From AC-32 sp963736055 (lineage in GTDB: Bacteria; Actinomycetota; Thermoleophilia; Gaiellales; Gaiellaceae): a stretch of 64,000 bases of DNA. Shown here in pieces: positions 1 to 10,006 of the stretch. The notes below the pieces were generated by a model. The model saw only the letters and a list, made by a program, of their open reading frames with translations, searched no databases and had not been told where the DNA came from. The position numbers and the translations under genes are program-made. The stretch spans positions 1,886,141 through 1,950,140 of the forward strand of contig CAVTNM010000008.1 in the NCBI GenBank assembly GCA_963736055.1, in the 5' to 3' direction. The stretch's first letter is position 1. Every line of letters starts with the position of its first letter.

Positions 1-297
1 GAGCTCCTCGTCGACGTGCTCGTCCAGATAGGACACGAGCGGGCTCGCAAGCGGATCGTCGTCCGGCAGCGCTCGCGCCCGTTCGGCCGCCGCCTCCGTC
101 AGGGGCACGGTCGCCCGGATGATCTCGTGCTGCAGGACGAGGAACTCGGGCCACAGCTCGCGCAGCTTCGGGTGGTTCACGAGGGACTCGCACGCAGCGG
201 CGTAGGGCCCGACGACGAGCGCCAGCTTCCGCCGTAGCCGCACGCTCGCCCGCGGCTCCGCGCTACCCAGGTGGCCTGCGGCAGGCGCCTCGGTCAG
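1..297 (-). CDS. Haem-oxygenase-like diiron (HDO-fold) redox protein, N-terminal part, cut by window edge
   Basis: Reading leftward from the end of the upstream small gene, the complement gives about 99 codons without a stop that run off the window. The segment SPLVSYLDEHVDEEL near the edge is typical of the iron-containing redox enzyme family (haem-oxygenase-like fold), where such a Glu/His-rich helix supplies metal ligands; earlier there is PYAAACESLVNHPKLRELWP. The start is uncertain: a CTG at 297-295 overlaps the stop of the preceding gene (CTGA), and a GTG occurs at 243-241. Tight coupling to the small gene 294-503 suggests co-translation. The substrate is unknown and the C-terminal half, with the remaining ligands, lies outside the window. 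Confidence 0.55.
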   Translation of the reverse strand, partial: MTEAPAAGHLGSAEPRASVRLRRKLALVVGPYAAACESLVNHPKLRELWPEFLVLQHEIIRATVPLTEAAAERARALPDDDPLASPLVSYLDEHVDEEL

Positions 298-503
298 TGG
301 ACCACGGCCGCGTAGTGATGCGACTCGCAGTTCGCCTCGTGCAGGCTGGCCCCGACCTTCTCGAGCACCTCGAGCTCCTCCGGCGACAGCGAGAGGAGCG
401 TGTCGTACACGGACGCGGGCAGGCCGTCCAGCGCTCGCCTGGCCAGGTACTGCGCCAGATGGTCTGGGATTTCGCGCGGATCGCCCTCGGTGGACTCCGT
501 CAT
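294..503 (-). CDS. Small acidic protein (69 aa), possible peptide partner or precursor of the adjacent HDO protein
   Basis: A 69-residue ORF starting at ATG 503-501, with a purine-rich GGGGAGAG ribosome site upstream. It is acidic, with a helical N-terminal half and the pattern LSPEELEVLEKVG in the middle, ending in a Cys/His-containing tail (CESHHYAAVVH). The LSPEEL-x-VL pattern recalls short RiPP-precursor-like proteins of actinobacteria (the aroma-sacti type), but this is resemblance only. Its stop overlaps the probable start of the downstream diiron-type protein, so the two are probably made together. The large cyclase/ATPase gene ends 53 bases upstream on the same strand. Confidence 0.5.
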   Translation of the reverse strand: MTESTEGDPREIPDHLAQYLARRALDGLPASVYDTLLSLSPEELEVLEKVGASLHEANCESHHYAAVVH

Positions 504-556
504 CGCACTCTCCCCTTTCGTCGACCCGGCGACTATTCAAGCCGCGGATCGCAGTG

Positions 557-3400
557 TCAAGCGGGGCTGGCCGGGGCGAGCCCCCTGGCGAGCGCCCGTG
601 CGCGTTCGAGCGACGGCAGGTTCCCCTTCCGCTCGAAACGGCGCGCGGCGTCCTCGGCGGCGGCCAGCGCCTGGTCGCGCCGGGCGCCGCGGGCGAGCAC
701 CGTAGCCAGGTCGAGGAGCGCGTCGCCCTGGGTGTTGAGGAGCTCAGTCGCGTCCGCGAGCCGCACCGCCTCCCGGGCGAGAGCTTCGGCGCCGTCGGGG
801 TCGCCGGCCTCCGCGCGCACCTTCGCGCGCGCCGCGCGCCAGAGCACCTGCGAGAGCACGTCGTCCGGCTCGGCCGCGGCCTCGCCGGCGCGGCTGAAGC
901 GGTCGGCCTGCTCGAACTCGCCCAGGTCGCAGAGCGCGTGCGCGAGAAAGCCTGCAATCGTGGAGAGGAAGCCGCTCTCGCCGAGCCCCTCGAGCGTGGC
1001 GTAGCTGGCTCGGAGCGTGTCGGCTGCCGCCTTCGGATTCCCGGCGAGCATCTCGACGAAGAACGTCTCCTGGGCGTTGTTCGCGGCCCAGACGGTTAGC
1101 CCGAGGTCGGTGATCCCCCGCGTGCCCTCGTCCAGCAGCTCCCTTGCCAGCTCGAACTCGCCGCTCATCGCCTCCAGTACCGCACGCTCGACACAGCAGA
1201 ACGCCCTGATCGCAGGGTCGTCGCCGGCCATGCCGAGGAACTCCTTGCAGCGCTCGATCCCCTCGTCGACCGGCAGAGGGCCGAAGACCGCGCTGACCAT
1301 CAGCCAGCCGATGCTCTCGGCCCGCTCGGCCGCGAAGCCGCCCCGCTCCGCGTACGAGATCGCCTGTCTCCACGCGGTTTCCGCCTGGCCGAGCGCACCC
1401 ATGACGTTGCCCTCGACCTGTCCGAGCAGGTTCCAGGCCTGCGCGAGGCTGAAGTCGTCCCCGAGCTCCTCGCAGGCCCTCAGCACCTCCTCCGCGTCCG
1501 CCAGCAGATCCTCGCTTCCTCCGCTCAGGATGCGGAGGGTGCAGAGCCCGAGCAGGGCGCGCGCCGTCCGCCGCCCGCTGAGCTGGAGCGCGTCCTCGAG
1601 TGCCTTGGTCCCCTCGGCGGCGAAGCCGCGCGTCGACCAGAAGCCCCAGAGTGCCGTCGCGAGCCGCAGCAGCAGCTCCCCGTCGTCCGTCTCCCGCGAC
1701 CACTCGATCGCGGTGCGGAGGTTCGCGTAGTCGTTGTCGATCCGGGCCAGGAAGTAGGCGTGGTCGCCGGTGCGGGACTCGAGGTCCAGCTGCTCCGCGA
1801 GACCGGTGTAGTACTCGGCGTGGGCGCGGCGCGCCTGCTCGAGCCCGTCCGAGGCTTCGGCGTCCAGCAGCTCGCACGCATACTCGCGGATCGTCTCCAG
1901 CATCCAGAAACGTGGCTCGCCGTCCGAGTCCGCCTTCTGGCGGAGGAGGCTCTTCTCGACCAGCGACCCGAGGCCGTCGAGGACGTCGATCCCGAGCCTG
2001 CCGTCGGGGTCGCAAAGCGCCTCGGCATCCTCCGGGCGGCAGCCTCCGACGAGCACGCCGAGCCGGGCGAACAACGTCTTCTCCTCGGCCAGCAGCAGGT
2101 CGTAGCTCCATTCGATCGTGCCGCGCAGCGTCCGCTGGCGCTCGTCCAGGTCTTGCGCGCCGCCCGTCAGGAGCTTCAGGCGCTCGTCGAGCCGGCGCCG
2201 GAGCGCCGGCGGGGGGAGGGCGCGCACACGAGGGGCGGCGAGCTCGATCGCGAGCGGGAGCCCTTCGAGGCGCACGCAGATCTCGGCGACCGCCTCCTCG
2301 TTCTCCTCGGTCACGGCGAATTCCGCCACAGCAGCATGCGCCCGCTCCCCGAAGAGCTGCACCGACTCTCCCAGCGCCAGCGGCCGGACGGCGTAGGTGC
2401 GCTCGCCGGAGAGGCGGAGCGGCGTCCTGCTCGTCGCGAGCACGTTCAGTCCCGGCGCGGACGCGAGCAGCCCCGCCAGCACCGGTGCCGCCGCCACGAC
2501 CTGCTCGAAGTTGTCGAGCACGAGGAGCATCTGCTTGTCGCGGAGGTACTCGGTCAGCGTCTCGACCACGGACTCGCCGGCTTGCTCGCGCAGGCCGAGC
2601 GTCTGCGCGACGGTCGGGACGACCAGCTCCCAGTCGCGGATCGGCGCCAGCGAGACGAAGAAGACGCCGTTGCCGAACTGCTCGACGATCGCCGCGGCCA
2701 CCTGCAGCGCGAGGCGCGTCTTGCCGCCTCCGCCGGTGCCCGTGAGCGTGACGAGGCGGACGTCGTCTCGGATGAGGAGCGCCTCCAGCTCCTTCAGCTC
2801 GTCGACGCGCCCGACGAAGGCGTTCGGCTGCGCGGGGAGGTTGGTCGGCCGGTTGTCGAGCGTCTTCAGCGGCGGGAAGTCGCCGGGCAGGCCCTCGATC
2901 AGCAACTGGTAGAGGCGCTGCGGGCCCGAGAGGTCCTTCAATCGGTGGTCGCCCAGGTCGCGCACCTGGAAGCGGTCGTCGAGCAGCGTGCGGGTCGACT
3001 CGGAGAGCAGCACCTGCCCGCCGTGGCCCGCAGCCATCACGCGTGCGGCCTGGTGGACGTCGAGCCCGACATAGCGGCGCTCGATCAGGCGAGGCTCGCC
3101 CGAATGCAGGCCGATCCGAACCCGGATCTCCGTCTCGCCGGGCCAGGGGTGTCCTGCGAGCGCGCGCTGGGCCTCCGAGGCGGCCGCGGCAGCGTCGCCC
3201 GCTGAGGCGAACGTGACGAAGAAGGCGTCGCCCTCGCTGTCGACCTGGAACCCGCGGTGGCGCTCGAATGCCTCGCTGAGCAGGCGCCGGTGCTCGGCCA
3301 GCAGGTCGGCGTAGGCCTCTCCCGTCCGCTGCAGCAGCCGGGTTGAGCCCTCGATGTCGCTGAAGAGCAGCGTCACGGTGCCGGTCGGCGCGTCGGCCAT
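557..3400 (-). CDS. Cyclase-homology / AAA-STAND ATPase / TPR regulator
   Basis: A 947-residue signalling protein with the architecture of actinobacterial adenylyl-cyclase-fused STAND ATPases. Residues 1-170 are a class III nucleotide cyclase homology domain: FSDIEGST (metal Asp15), GDAFF (Asp58) and VGLDVHQAAR, where the Asn usual in active cyclases is His, so catalysis is doubtful. Residues 190-500 are an ATPase with Walker A GTGGGGKT (221-228) and Walker B LLVLDNFE. The C-terminal half is alpha-helical TPR-like repeats; there is no LuxR helix-turn-helix. Start ATG 3400. Such proteins are thought to act as ATP-driven signalling scaffolds; the ligand here is unknown. Confidence 0.85.
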   Translation of the reverse strand: MADAPTGTVTLLFSDIEGSTRLLQRTGEAYADLLAEHRRLLSEAFERHRGFQVDSEGDAFFVTFASAGDAAAAASEAQRALAGHPWPGETEIRVRIGLHSGEPRLIERRYVGLDVHQAARVMAAGHGGQVLLSESTRTLLDDRFQVRDLGDHRLKDLSGPQRLYQLLIEGLPGDFPPLKTLDNRPTNLPAQPNAFVGRVDELKELEALLIRDDVRLVTLTGTGGGGKTRLALQVAAAIVEQFGNGVFFVSLAPIRDWELVVPTVAQTLGLREQAGESVVETLTEYLRDKQMLLVLDNFEQVVAAAPVLAGLLASAPGLNVLATSRTPLRLSGERTYAVRPLALGESVQLFGERAHAAVAEFAVTEENEEAVAEICVRLEGLPLAIELAAPRVRALPPPALRRRLDERLKLLTGGAQDLDERQRTLRGTIEWSYDLLLAEEKTLFARLGVLVGGCRPEDAEALCDPDGRLGIDVLDGLGSLVEKSLLRQKADSDGEPRFWMLETIREYACELLDAEASDGLEQARRAHAEYYTGLAEQLDLESRTGDHAYFLARIDNDYANLRTAIEWSRETDDGELLLRLATALWGFWSTRGFAAEGTKALEDALQLSGRRTARALLGLCTLRILSGGSEDLLADAEEVLRACEELGDDFSLAQAWNLLGQVEGNVMGALGQAETAWRQAISYAERGGFAAERAESIGWLMVSAVFGPLPVDEGIERCKEFLGMAGDDPAIRAFCCVERAVLEAMSGEFELARELLDEGTRGITDLGLTVWAANNAQETFFVEMLAGNPKAAADTLRASYATLEGLGESGFLSTIAGFLAHALCDLGEFEQADRFSRAGEAAAEPDDVLSQVLWRAARAKVRAEAGDPDGAEALAREAVRLADATELLNTQGDALLDLATVLARGARRDQALAAAEDAARRFERKGNLPSLERARALARGLAPASPA

Positions 3401-3430
3401 GCCCCAGTATCTCGCCGCCGAAGCCTGCGG

Positions 3431-3967
3431 TCAGCCTCCGGCAGGCGGAAACCGCTCGAGCCAGCGCTCGGCCGCCTCGACCGAACGCAGCCGGACGAGG
3501 CGGGGATCCCGGCCGTACAGCCGCGGCCACCGGGCCCGCTGCCTGAAGTGGGTGCGGACCAGCCAGCAGAAGAGCGAGTTCCAGCCCACGAGCGCGTTGC
3601 GCCAGCTCTCGCGGTTGCCGTTCCAGAGCTCGACGTCGTCGCGGATCCGGGTCGACGTCCGCCGCCAGACTCGCCCGAGCTTGAGCCCGAGCGGCAGGTC
3701 GAGCCAGACGATCGTGTCTGCCTCCCCCAGCACCGTCTGGCCAAGCTTCGTGTCGTAGTTGCCGTCGACCACCCAGCCCTCGGGTGCCACGGCCAGCGCG
3801 CCACGCACGCGCGCACGAAACTCCTCGTCGGTCGGTTCGCTCCAGTTCGGCCCGTGATGGAGCGCGTCGAGCTCGACGAAGGAGAGGTTCAGCCGCTCAG
3901 CGAGGCTCCGCGCGAAGGTCGTCTTGCCGGAGCCGGAGGTGCCTTTCACGTTGATCCGCCTGGCCAC
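3431..3967 (-). CDS. P-loop kinase-like ATPase of the adenylate kinase/topology-modulation (FlaR-like) family
   Basis: A 178-residue P-loop protein read from GTG 3967-3965 (VARRINVKGTSGSGKTT). Walker A GTSGSGKTT lies right at the N terminus. ELDALHHGPNW and GWVVDGNYD are characteristic of the adenylate kinase-related topology modulation protein family, and IVWLDLP marks the Walker B strand. The open frame continues further upstream but would overlap the divergent helicase gene, so the GTG next to the P-loop is preferred. The role in bacteria is poorly defined; a small-molecule kinase activity is the family expectation. The gap to the divergent helicase start is 22 bases. Confidence 0.75.
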   Translation of the reverse strand: MARRINVKGTSGSGKTTFARSLAERLNLSFVELDALHHGPNWSEPTDEEFRARVRGALAVAPEGWVVDGNYDTKLGQTVLGEADTIVWLDLPLGLKLGRVWRRTSTRIRDDVELWNGNRESWRNALVGWNSLFCWLVRTHFRQRARWPRLYGRDPRLVRLRSVEAAERWLERFPPAGG

Positions 3968-3989
3968 GGGCGCAGGGTACGCTGGCCCG

Positions 3990-6900
3990 GTGGATCCGCT
4001 CTCCGTCTTCAGGCCGGAGACCCGAGCCTGGTTCGAGGAAGCCTTCGACGGCGCGACGCCTGCGCAGGAGCGCGGCTGGCCGGCGATCGCGCGCGGCGGA
4101 AACACGTTGATCCAGGCGCCGACCGGCTCGGGCAAGACGCTGGCGGCCTTCCTCTACGGCATCGACCGGCTCGACGCCGAGCCGGGGGCGGGGCTGCGGC
4201 TGCTCTACGTCTCGCCGCTGAAGGCGCTCAACTACGACATCGAGCGCAACCTCCGCGGCCCGCTCGCCGGGCTCGGCTCGGCCCTGCGCGTGGGCGTGCG
4301 CACCGGCGACACCTCGCAGAAGGAACGCGCCGCGATGCTCCGGCAGCCACCGGACATCCTGATCACCACGCCGGAGTCGCTCTTCCTGCTCCTCACCTCG
4401 CGCGCACGGGAGACGCTACGCGGGGTCGAGACGGTGATCGTGGACGAGGTCCACGCCGTCGCCGGCACGAAGCGGGGGGCCCACCTGGCGCTCTCGCTGG
4501 AGCGGCTCGACCGGCTCGTGGGAAGGCCCGTTCAGCGCATCGGCCTCTCGGCGACCCAGCGCCCGCTGGAGGAGATCGGCCGTTTCATTACCGGCGGCCA
4601 CGCCGGACAAGCCGGCATGGCCTCTGGCGGCGTCGCAAGCGAGCGCCTTGGGGGCGGTCGCGAGATCGAACTCGTCGACGCCGGCCGCGCGAAGGAGCTC
4701 GATTTGAAGGTGGTGGTGCCTCTCGACGACATGCGCGAGCCGGAGGAGCAGCAGTCGATCTGGCCGTCCATCTACCCGGAGATCGTCGAGCTCGTGCGCG
4801 CACACCGCTCGACGATCGTGTTCGTCAACAACCGCCGGCTCGCCGAACGGCTGGCGTTGCGCCTCAACGAGCTCGCCGAGGAGGAGCTCGCCCGGGCTCA
4901 CCACGGCTCCCTGGCGCGCGAACAGCGGACGGAGGTCGAAGAGCTGCTCAAGCTCGGGAAGCTCCCGTGCCTGGTCGCGACCTCGTCGCTCGAGCTCGGG
5001 ATCGACATGGGTGCCGTCGACCTCGTGATCCAGGTCGAGTCGCCCAAGTCGGTGGCACGCGGGCTGCAGCGGATCGGCCGGGCCGGGCACGAGCTCGGCG
5101 CCGTCTCGACCGGTCGGATCTTCCCCAAGTTCCGTTCCGACCTGCTCGAGTCGGCCGTGGTCGCGCGCCGGATGCTCGACGGCGCGATCGAGGAGACGAA
5201 AATCCCGCGCAACCCGCTGGACGTGCTCGCGCAGCAGATCGTCGCGATCTGCGCCGACGAGGAGATCCCGGTCGACGAGCTGCACTCCCTCGTGCGCGGC
5301 GCCTACCCGTTCGCCGACCTCTCGCGCGTCCAGCTCGAGAACGTGCTCGACATGCTGGACGGCCGCTACCCGTCCGACGAGTTCGCCGAGCTGCGCGCGC
5401 GCGTCGTCTGGGATCGCACCGGCGGCCTGGTACGCGGCCGCCAGGGCGCGCGGCGGCTCGCCGTCACGAACGCGGGGACGATCCCCGACCGCGGGCTGTT
5501 CGGCGTCCACCTAGTGGACGGCGGCGGCCGGGTCGGCGAGCTCGACGAGGAGATGGTCTACGAGGCCCGCGCCGGCCAGACCTTCCTGCTCGGGGCTTCC
5601 ACCTGGCGGATCGAGGAGATCACGCGCGATCGCGTGCTCGTCTCGCCTGCGCCGGGCGTGCCGGGCGCGGTGCCGTTCTGGAAGGGCGAGGGCGTGGGGA
5701 GGCCGTACGAGCTGGGCGAGGCCATCGGCGCGACGTCGCGCCAGCTGGTGGCGCTCTCGGACGAGCAGGCGCTCGCCAAGCTGCAGGCCGAGCACTCGCT
5801 CGACGAGCGGGCGGCGCGGAACCTGCTCACGTTCCTAGGCGAGCAGCAGGCCGCGACCGGCGCCGTCCCGTCGGACCGCACGATCGTGGTCGAGCGCTTC
5901 CGGGACGAGATCGGGGACTGGCGCCTCTGCATCCTCACGCCATTCGGCGGCCGCGTGCACGCGCCGTGGGCGCTGGCGTTGGGGGCCCGGCTGCGGGAGT
6001 CGCTCGGACTCGAGACCCAGGCGATCTGGTCGGACGACGGGATCGCGATCCACCTGCCCGACGCCGACGCGCCGCCGCCGATCGACGACGTGCTCATCGA
6101 GCCGGAGCAGATCGAGGATCTCGTCACCCAGGAGCTCGGCGAGACGGCGCTCTTCGGCGCCCGCTTCCGCGAGAACGCGGCCCGGTCGCTGCTGATCCCC
6201 AGGCGCAGGCCCGGCGAGCGCACTCCCCTGTGGCAGCAGCGCCTGAAGGCGCAGTCGCTGCTGCAGGTCGCGCGCCGGTACCCGGCCTTCCCGGTCGTGC
6301 TCGAGACCTACCGCGAGTGCCTCCAGGACGTCTTCGACCTGCCGTCGCTGAAGCGCCTCCTGCAGGGGCTGCGCACGCGGGAGATCGACCTGGTCGACGT
6401 CGAGACGGCCTCGGCCTCGCCGTATGCGGCCTCGCTGCTCTTCGACTACGTCGCGAACTACATGTACGAGGACGACACGCCGGCCGCCGAGCGACGCGCC
6501 CAGGCGCTCTCGCTCGACCGCGACCTGCTGCGTGAGCTGCTCGGGCAGGAGGAGCTCCGCGACCTGATCGACCCCGGCGCACTGGCCGAGGTCGAGAGCC
6601 GGCTCCGTGGCGACCCGCGCACCCCAGACGAGCTGCACGACCTGCTGCGCCGCCGCGGCGACCTGCGCTCGACCGAGCACGACGCCGACCTGGCCGAGCC
6701 GCTGCTGGCCGACCGCCGGGCGGTTCAGGTGCGCGTGGCGGGCGAGCAGCGCCTGATCGCTGCCGAGGACGCGGGCCGCTACCGCGACGCCCTCGGGGCG
6801 ATGCCGCCGGGAGGGCTGCCCGAGGTGTTCCTCGAGGCCGACGAGGAGCCGCTGCACTCGCTGCTCCGCCGTTTTGCCCGCTCCCGCGGCCCCTTCACGA

Positions 6901-8267
6901 CCGCCGACGCCAACGAGCGCTTCGGCCGCGACGTCGAGCCGATCCTGCGCGAACTGGAGCGCGCGAAGGATCTCGTCCGGGGCGAGCTGCGCCCCGGCGG
7001 AAGCGAGCGCGAATGGTGCGACCCGGAGGTGCTCAGGCGGCTCCGCCGCGCCTCGCTGGCAGCGCTTCGCCGCGAGGTGGAGCCGGCCGAGCAGGCGGCA
7101 TTCGGCCGCTTTCTCCCGAGCTGGCAGGGGATCGATCGCCGGGCGACCCTGCGCGAGGCGCTCGTGCCGCTGCAGGGCCTGGCGCTTCCGGTCGCGCTCT
7201 GGGAGTCGGATGTGCTCCCCCGGCGCGTTCCCGGCTACCGGCCGGAGCAGCTGGACGCGCTCTGCGCCTCCGGCGAGGCCGTCTGGGTGGGCGCCGGCCT
7301 CGACCGGGTCGCGCTCTACTTCCGCGAGGACGCGCCTGCGCTCGGCCCGCCGCCCGCGGCCGACCGCCCGGAGCGCGAGGTTCACGAACGCCTGCGGGCC
7401 GCACTCGGGCGGAGCGCGCTGTTCTGGCACGACCTGCTCGCCGACACCGGGCTCGAGGCGGAAGAGGCGCTCCCTGCGCTCTGGGACCTGGTCTGGGCAG
7501 GCGAGGTCACCAACGACGCGTGGACCCCGCTCCGCGCCAACCGTCGTAACCAGGCGCAGGGCCGGCGGGATCGTGCATCCAGGCGGTTCTCCCGGAGGCG
7601 TGCGGGCGAGATCACGGCGACCCAGGGACGCTGGTCGCTCACCGGCAGCCTCTTCGCCGGCCGCCCCGATCGACGCGCGCTCGCGGAGCTGATGATCGAG
7701 CGGCAGGGAATTGTGACCCGTGACGGAGTGCGAGCCGAAGGCGTCCCCGGCGGGTACGGCGCGGTCTACGGCGAGCTGAAGGCGCTCGAGACGCTCGGGC
7801 TCTGCCGCCGCGGCTACTTCGTCGAGGGCCTCGGGGGCGCACAGTTCGCGCTCGGCGGGGCCGTGGAGCGCCTGCGGGAGCTACGGCCGAACGAGGGCGA
7901 GGACCGGGAGCCGCTCGTGCTCGCTGCCGCGGACCCTGCGCAGCCCTACGGCGCCGCGCTTCCCTGGCCGAAACGGGCCGGCGCGCGCGCAGCGCGGGTC
8001 GCCGGGGCCTACGTGATCCTCCTCGGCGGAGAAGCGGCCCTGTTCGTCGAGCGCGGAGGCCGCTCGCTCGTTCCACTCCGTGAGCCGGAGGAGGAGTGGC
8101 TGCGCGAGGCGCTGGCGGCGCTCGTCTCGCACGTGAAGGGAGGCGGGGCGAAGCGCCTCGCGGTCGAGCGCTTCGACGGTCAGCCTGTGAGTGAAACAGA
8201 GGTCATTTCGCTGCTGATTGATGCAGGTTTCATCGCTGGTCCGCGGCGCGCCGTTCTTCGCCCTTGA
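3990..8267 (+). CDS. lhr: Lhr-type ATP-dependent DNA helicase
   Basis: A 1425-residue superfamily 2 helicase, close to the length of mycobacterial Lhr. Residues 43-50 are Walker A APTGSGKT, 152-155 the DEVH box, followed by the SATQR motif III, FVNNRRLAERLA and GRAGHELG of motif VI. The long C-terminal part holds the Lhr core extension and Lhr-CTD-like winged-helix segments. Lhr tracks 3' to 5' on single-stranded DNA and unwinds duplexes and RNA:DNA hybrids; in mycobacteria it is induced by DNA damage. GTG 3990 (VDPLSVFRPETRAWF) is preferred because earlier in-frame codons overlap the divergent kinase gene. No frame interruption is seen. Confidence 0.9.
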   Translation: MDPLSVFRPETRAWFEEAFDGATPAQERGWPAIARGGNTLIQAPTGSGKTLAAFLYGIDRLDAEPGAGLRLLYVSPLKALNYDIERNLRGPLAGLGSALRVGVRTGDTSQKERAAMLRQPPDILITTPESLFLLLTSRARETLRGVETVIVDEVHAVAGTKRGAHLALSLERLDRLVGRPVQRIGLSATQRPLEEIGRFITGGHAGQAGMASGGVASERLGGGREIELVDAGRAKELDLKVVVPLDDMREPEEQQSIWPSIYPEIVELVRAHRSTIVFVNNRRLAERLALRLNELAEEELARAHHGSLAREQRTEVEELLKLGKLPCLVATSSLELGIDMGAVDLVIQVESPKSVARGLQRIGRAGHELGAVSTGRIFPKFRSDLLESAVVARRMLDGAIEETKIPRNPLDVLAQQIVAICADEEIPVDELHSLVRGAYPFADLSRVQLENVLDMLDGRYPSDEFAELRARVVWDRTGGLVRGRQGARRLAVTNAGTIPDRGLFGVHLVDGGGRVGELDEEMVYEARAGQTFLLGASTWRIEEITRDRVLVSPAPGVPGAVPFWKGEGVGRPYELGEAIGATSRQLVALSDEQALAKLQAEHSLDERAARNLLTFLGEQQAATGAVPSDRTIVVERFRDEIGDWRLCILTPFGGRVHAPWALALGARLRESLGLETQAIWSDDGIAIHLPDADAPPPIDDVLIEPEQIEDLVTQELGETALFGARFRENAARSLLIPRRRPGERTPLWQQRLKAQSLLQVARRYPAFPVVLETYRECLQDVFDLPSLKRLLQGLRTREIDLVDVETASASPYAASLLFDYVANYMYEDDTPAAERRAQALSLDRDLLRELLGQEELRDLIDPGALAEVESRLRGDPRTPDELHDLLRRRGDLRSTEHDADLAEPLLADRRAVQVRVAGEQRLIAAEDAGRYRDALGAMPPGGLPEVFLEADEEPLHSLLRRFARSRGPFTTADANERFGRDVEPILRELERAKDLVRGELRPGGSEREWCDPEVLRRLRRASLAALRREVEPAEQAAFGRFLPSWQGIDRRATLREALVPLQGLALPVALWESDVLPRRVPGYRPEQLDALCASGEAVWVGAGLDRVALYFREDAPALGPPPAADRPEREVHERLRAALGRSALFWHDLLADTGLEAEEALPALWDLVWAGEVTNDAWTPLRANRRNQAQGRRDRASRRFSRRRAGEITATQGRWSLTGSLFAGRPDRRALAELMIERQGIVTRDGVRAEGVPGGYGAVYGELKALETLGLCRRGYFVEGLGGAQFALGGAVERLRELRPNEGEDREPLVLAAADPAQPYGAALPWPKRAGARAARVAGAYVILLGGEAALFVERGGRSLVPLREPEEEWLREALAALVSHVKGGGAKRLAVERFDGQPVSETEVISLLIDAGFIAGPRRAVLRP

Positions 8268-8342
8268 CACCCGCGTAGCAGAGGCGTAGACCGGCCCTGT
8301 CCACGGGGCATGGGGACCCCGAAAAATTGAAGGGGAGGGAGC

Positions 8343-9955
8343 ATGAGAAGACTTCTCGCGAGTACGTTCGCGGCGGTCGCCGCACTTGTGCTGTTCGGCT
8401 TGTTCGGCGGCTCGGCGAGCGCGGCGGTGCCTCGCTGCAACGAGCCGACTGCGCTGTGTGCCGAGCCGGTCAACTCGATCGGCTACGGAGGCGAGTACAC
8501 GGGCCACGACGAGCCCTCGCTGCTGTTCTACTCGAACACGGCCGGCTCCGGGAACTCCAATCTGCTACAACCTGACGCTGCCGAGCGACCCGAAGGTGCT
8601 GCCGAACCAGGCGGGCACCGCCGGCACGTGGAACTTCCAGCTGCACCCGGCGTTCTGGCTCGGGATGGCGCTGTGCGACAACCAGTCCGCGCCGGAGTTC
8701 ACGCACGACCCGTGCACGCCCGACAGCGACACCAACATCTTCGACGGCACCAACCCAGCGGGGCCTGACTACATCGGCAAGCATCCGGGGACTGCCTTCC
8801 TCGAGGTGCAGTTCTATCCGCCCGGCTGGGCTCCCTGGCCTCCTGGTGTCAGCTGCGACCCGACCCAGTGGTGCTCGGCGATGGCGATTTTCAGTTTGCT
8901 CCAGGACCAGAACACGGGGACGTTGAATAACGCCAACTGCCGTGCGCGTGCCGGTGACGAGCCGGCGAACTTCGCCTTCATCACCACGTCCGGGGTGCCG
9001 CATGCGCCTCCGGCACCGCTGACGCAGACGGCCGGCACGTTCACTCCGAGCGCGGCGACCGATCTGTTCATGGGCTCGGGAGACCAGCTCACGGTGGACA
9101 TCCACGACGGGGCGGCCGGCCTGGTGGTGACCATTCACGACCTCACCACCGGCGGCACAGGCTCGATGACCGCCAGCGCGGCGAACGGCTTCGCGCAGGT
9201 GAACTTCCAGCCGACCGCGGCGACCTGCTCACAGTCGCCCTACACCTTCCGGCCGATGTACGCCACCTCGAGCGAGCACACGCGCGTCCCGTGGGCCGCG
9301 CACAGCTACAACGTCGCGTTCTCCGACGAGATCGGCCACTTCGAGTACTGCTCGGCCGTCACCGGAGAGGGCGGCGACTGCACCAGCAACAACGAGGATG
9401 TCCTGGACGACGACGACACGGGCTGCTTCAGCGCTGCGTTCTCGCTGTTCGTTCCGATCGGAGGCTGCATCGCCTCGGACGATGACTTCGATGGGACCTC
9501 GTACCAGCCGGTGTGGCCGGGAACCGATCCGAACCGCGGGCAGGACAAGAAGTACCACCCGAGCCCGATCGCGTTCACGAGCCCGCTCTTCAACGGCTCT
9601 CAGAACTACAGTCGCGTCGCCTTCGAGACCGACCTGCCGCGGATCGAGGCGCCGGACTCCGGCGGCATCTGCAACCGGTTCACGGGTGAGAACTGCGTGA
9701 ACCCGCCGCCGGGCTCGAACTTCTACCCGATCTACACGACCGGCACGCTCGACGGGCAACCCGAGCGCCAACGGCCACTGCATCTGGCAGTTCGGCGGGC
9801 CGTTCCTCAAGGGGACGACCAACACGTTCGGCGGGAACTCGGCGGCCGAGTACGGACCGCTGCTGTTCAGCTTCTACCCCAACCCCAACCCCGCGATTCG
9901 GCTCAGGACGAACAACTTCCGTCAGATCCTGAGCTCGAATCCCTGCCCGGCCTAG
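8343..9955 (+). pseudogene. Secreted protein of unknown function, two frameshifts
   Basis: Starts at ATG 8343 behind an AGGGGAGGGAG ribosome site, with a clear signal peptide (MRRLLASTFAAVAALVLFG, cleavage near ASA-AVPRC). The frame breaks near 8563-8570: after GSGNSN the sequence continues in the +1 frame as CYNLTLPSDP. It breaks again near 9755, where TTGTLDG continues as PSANGHCIWQFGGP in the third frame and ends at TAG 9953-9955 with LSSNPCPA. The middle is a Cys- and Asn-rich extracellular domain of about 390 residues with no motif I recognise. Coding character is strong on both sides of each break, so sequence error is as likely as decay. A terminator hairpin follows. Confidence 0.6.
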
Positions 9956-9976
9956 TCGAGACAGGTGAAGCGGACA

Positions 9977-10005
9977 AGGAGAGCGCCCCCACGGGGCGCT
10001 CTCCT
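9977..10005. terminator. Bidirectional intrinsic terminator hairpin
   Basis: A perfect 13-bp stem (AGGAGAGCGCCCC pairing with GGGGCGCTCTCCT) with a CAC loop sits between two convergent genes, just after the stop at 9955 and just before the minus-strand stop at 10007. It can serve both transcription units. Confidence 0.8.
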
Positions 10006-10006
10006 C

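Noticed and set aside
744..3530. A 928-codon minus-strand ORF parallel to the cyclase/ATPase gene
   Set aside because: It is an Arg/Ala/Pro-rich shadow frame without motifs, typical of high-GC DNA.
8268..8342. A GGGG/CCCC hairpin followed by AAAAATT as terminator of lhr
   Set aside because: The tail is A-rich, not T-rich, on the transcribed strand and the stem is short.
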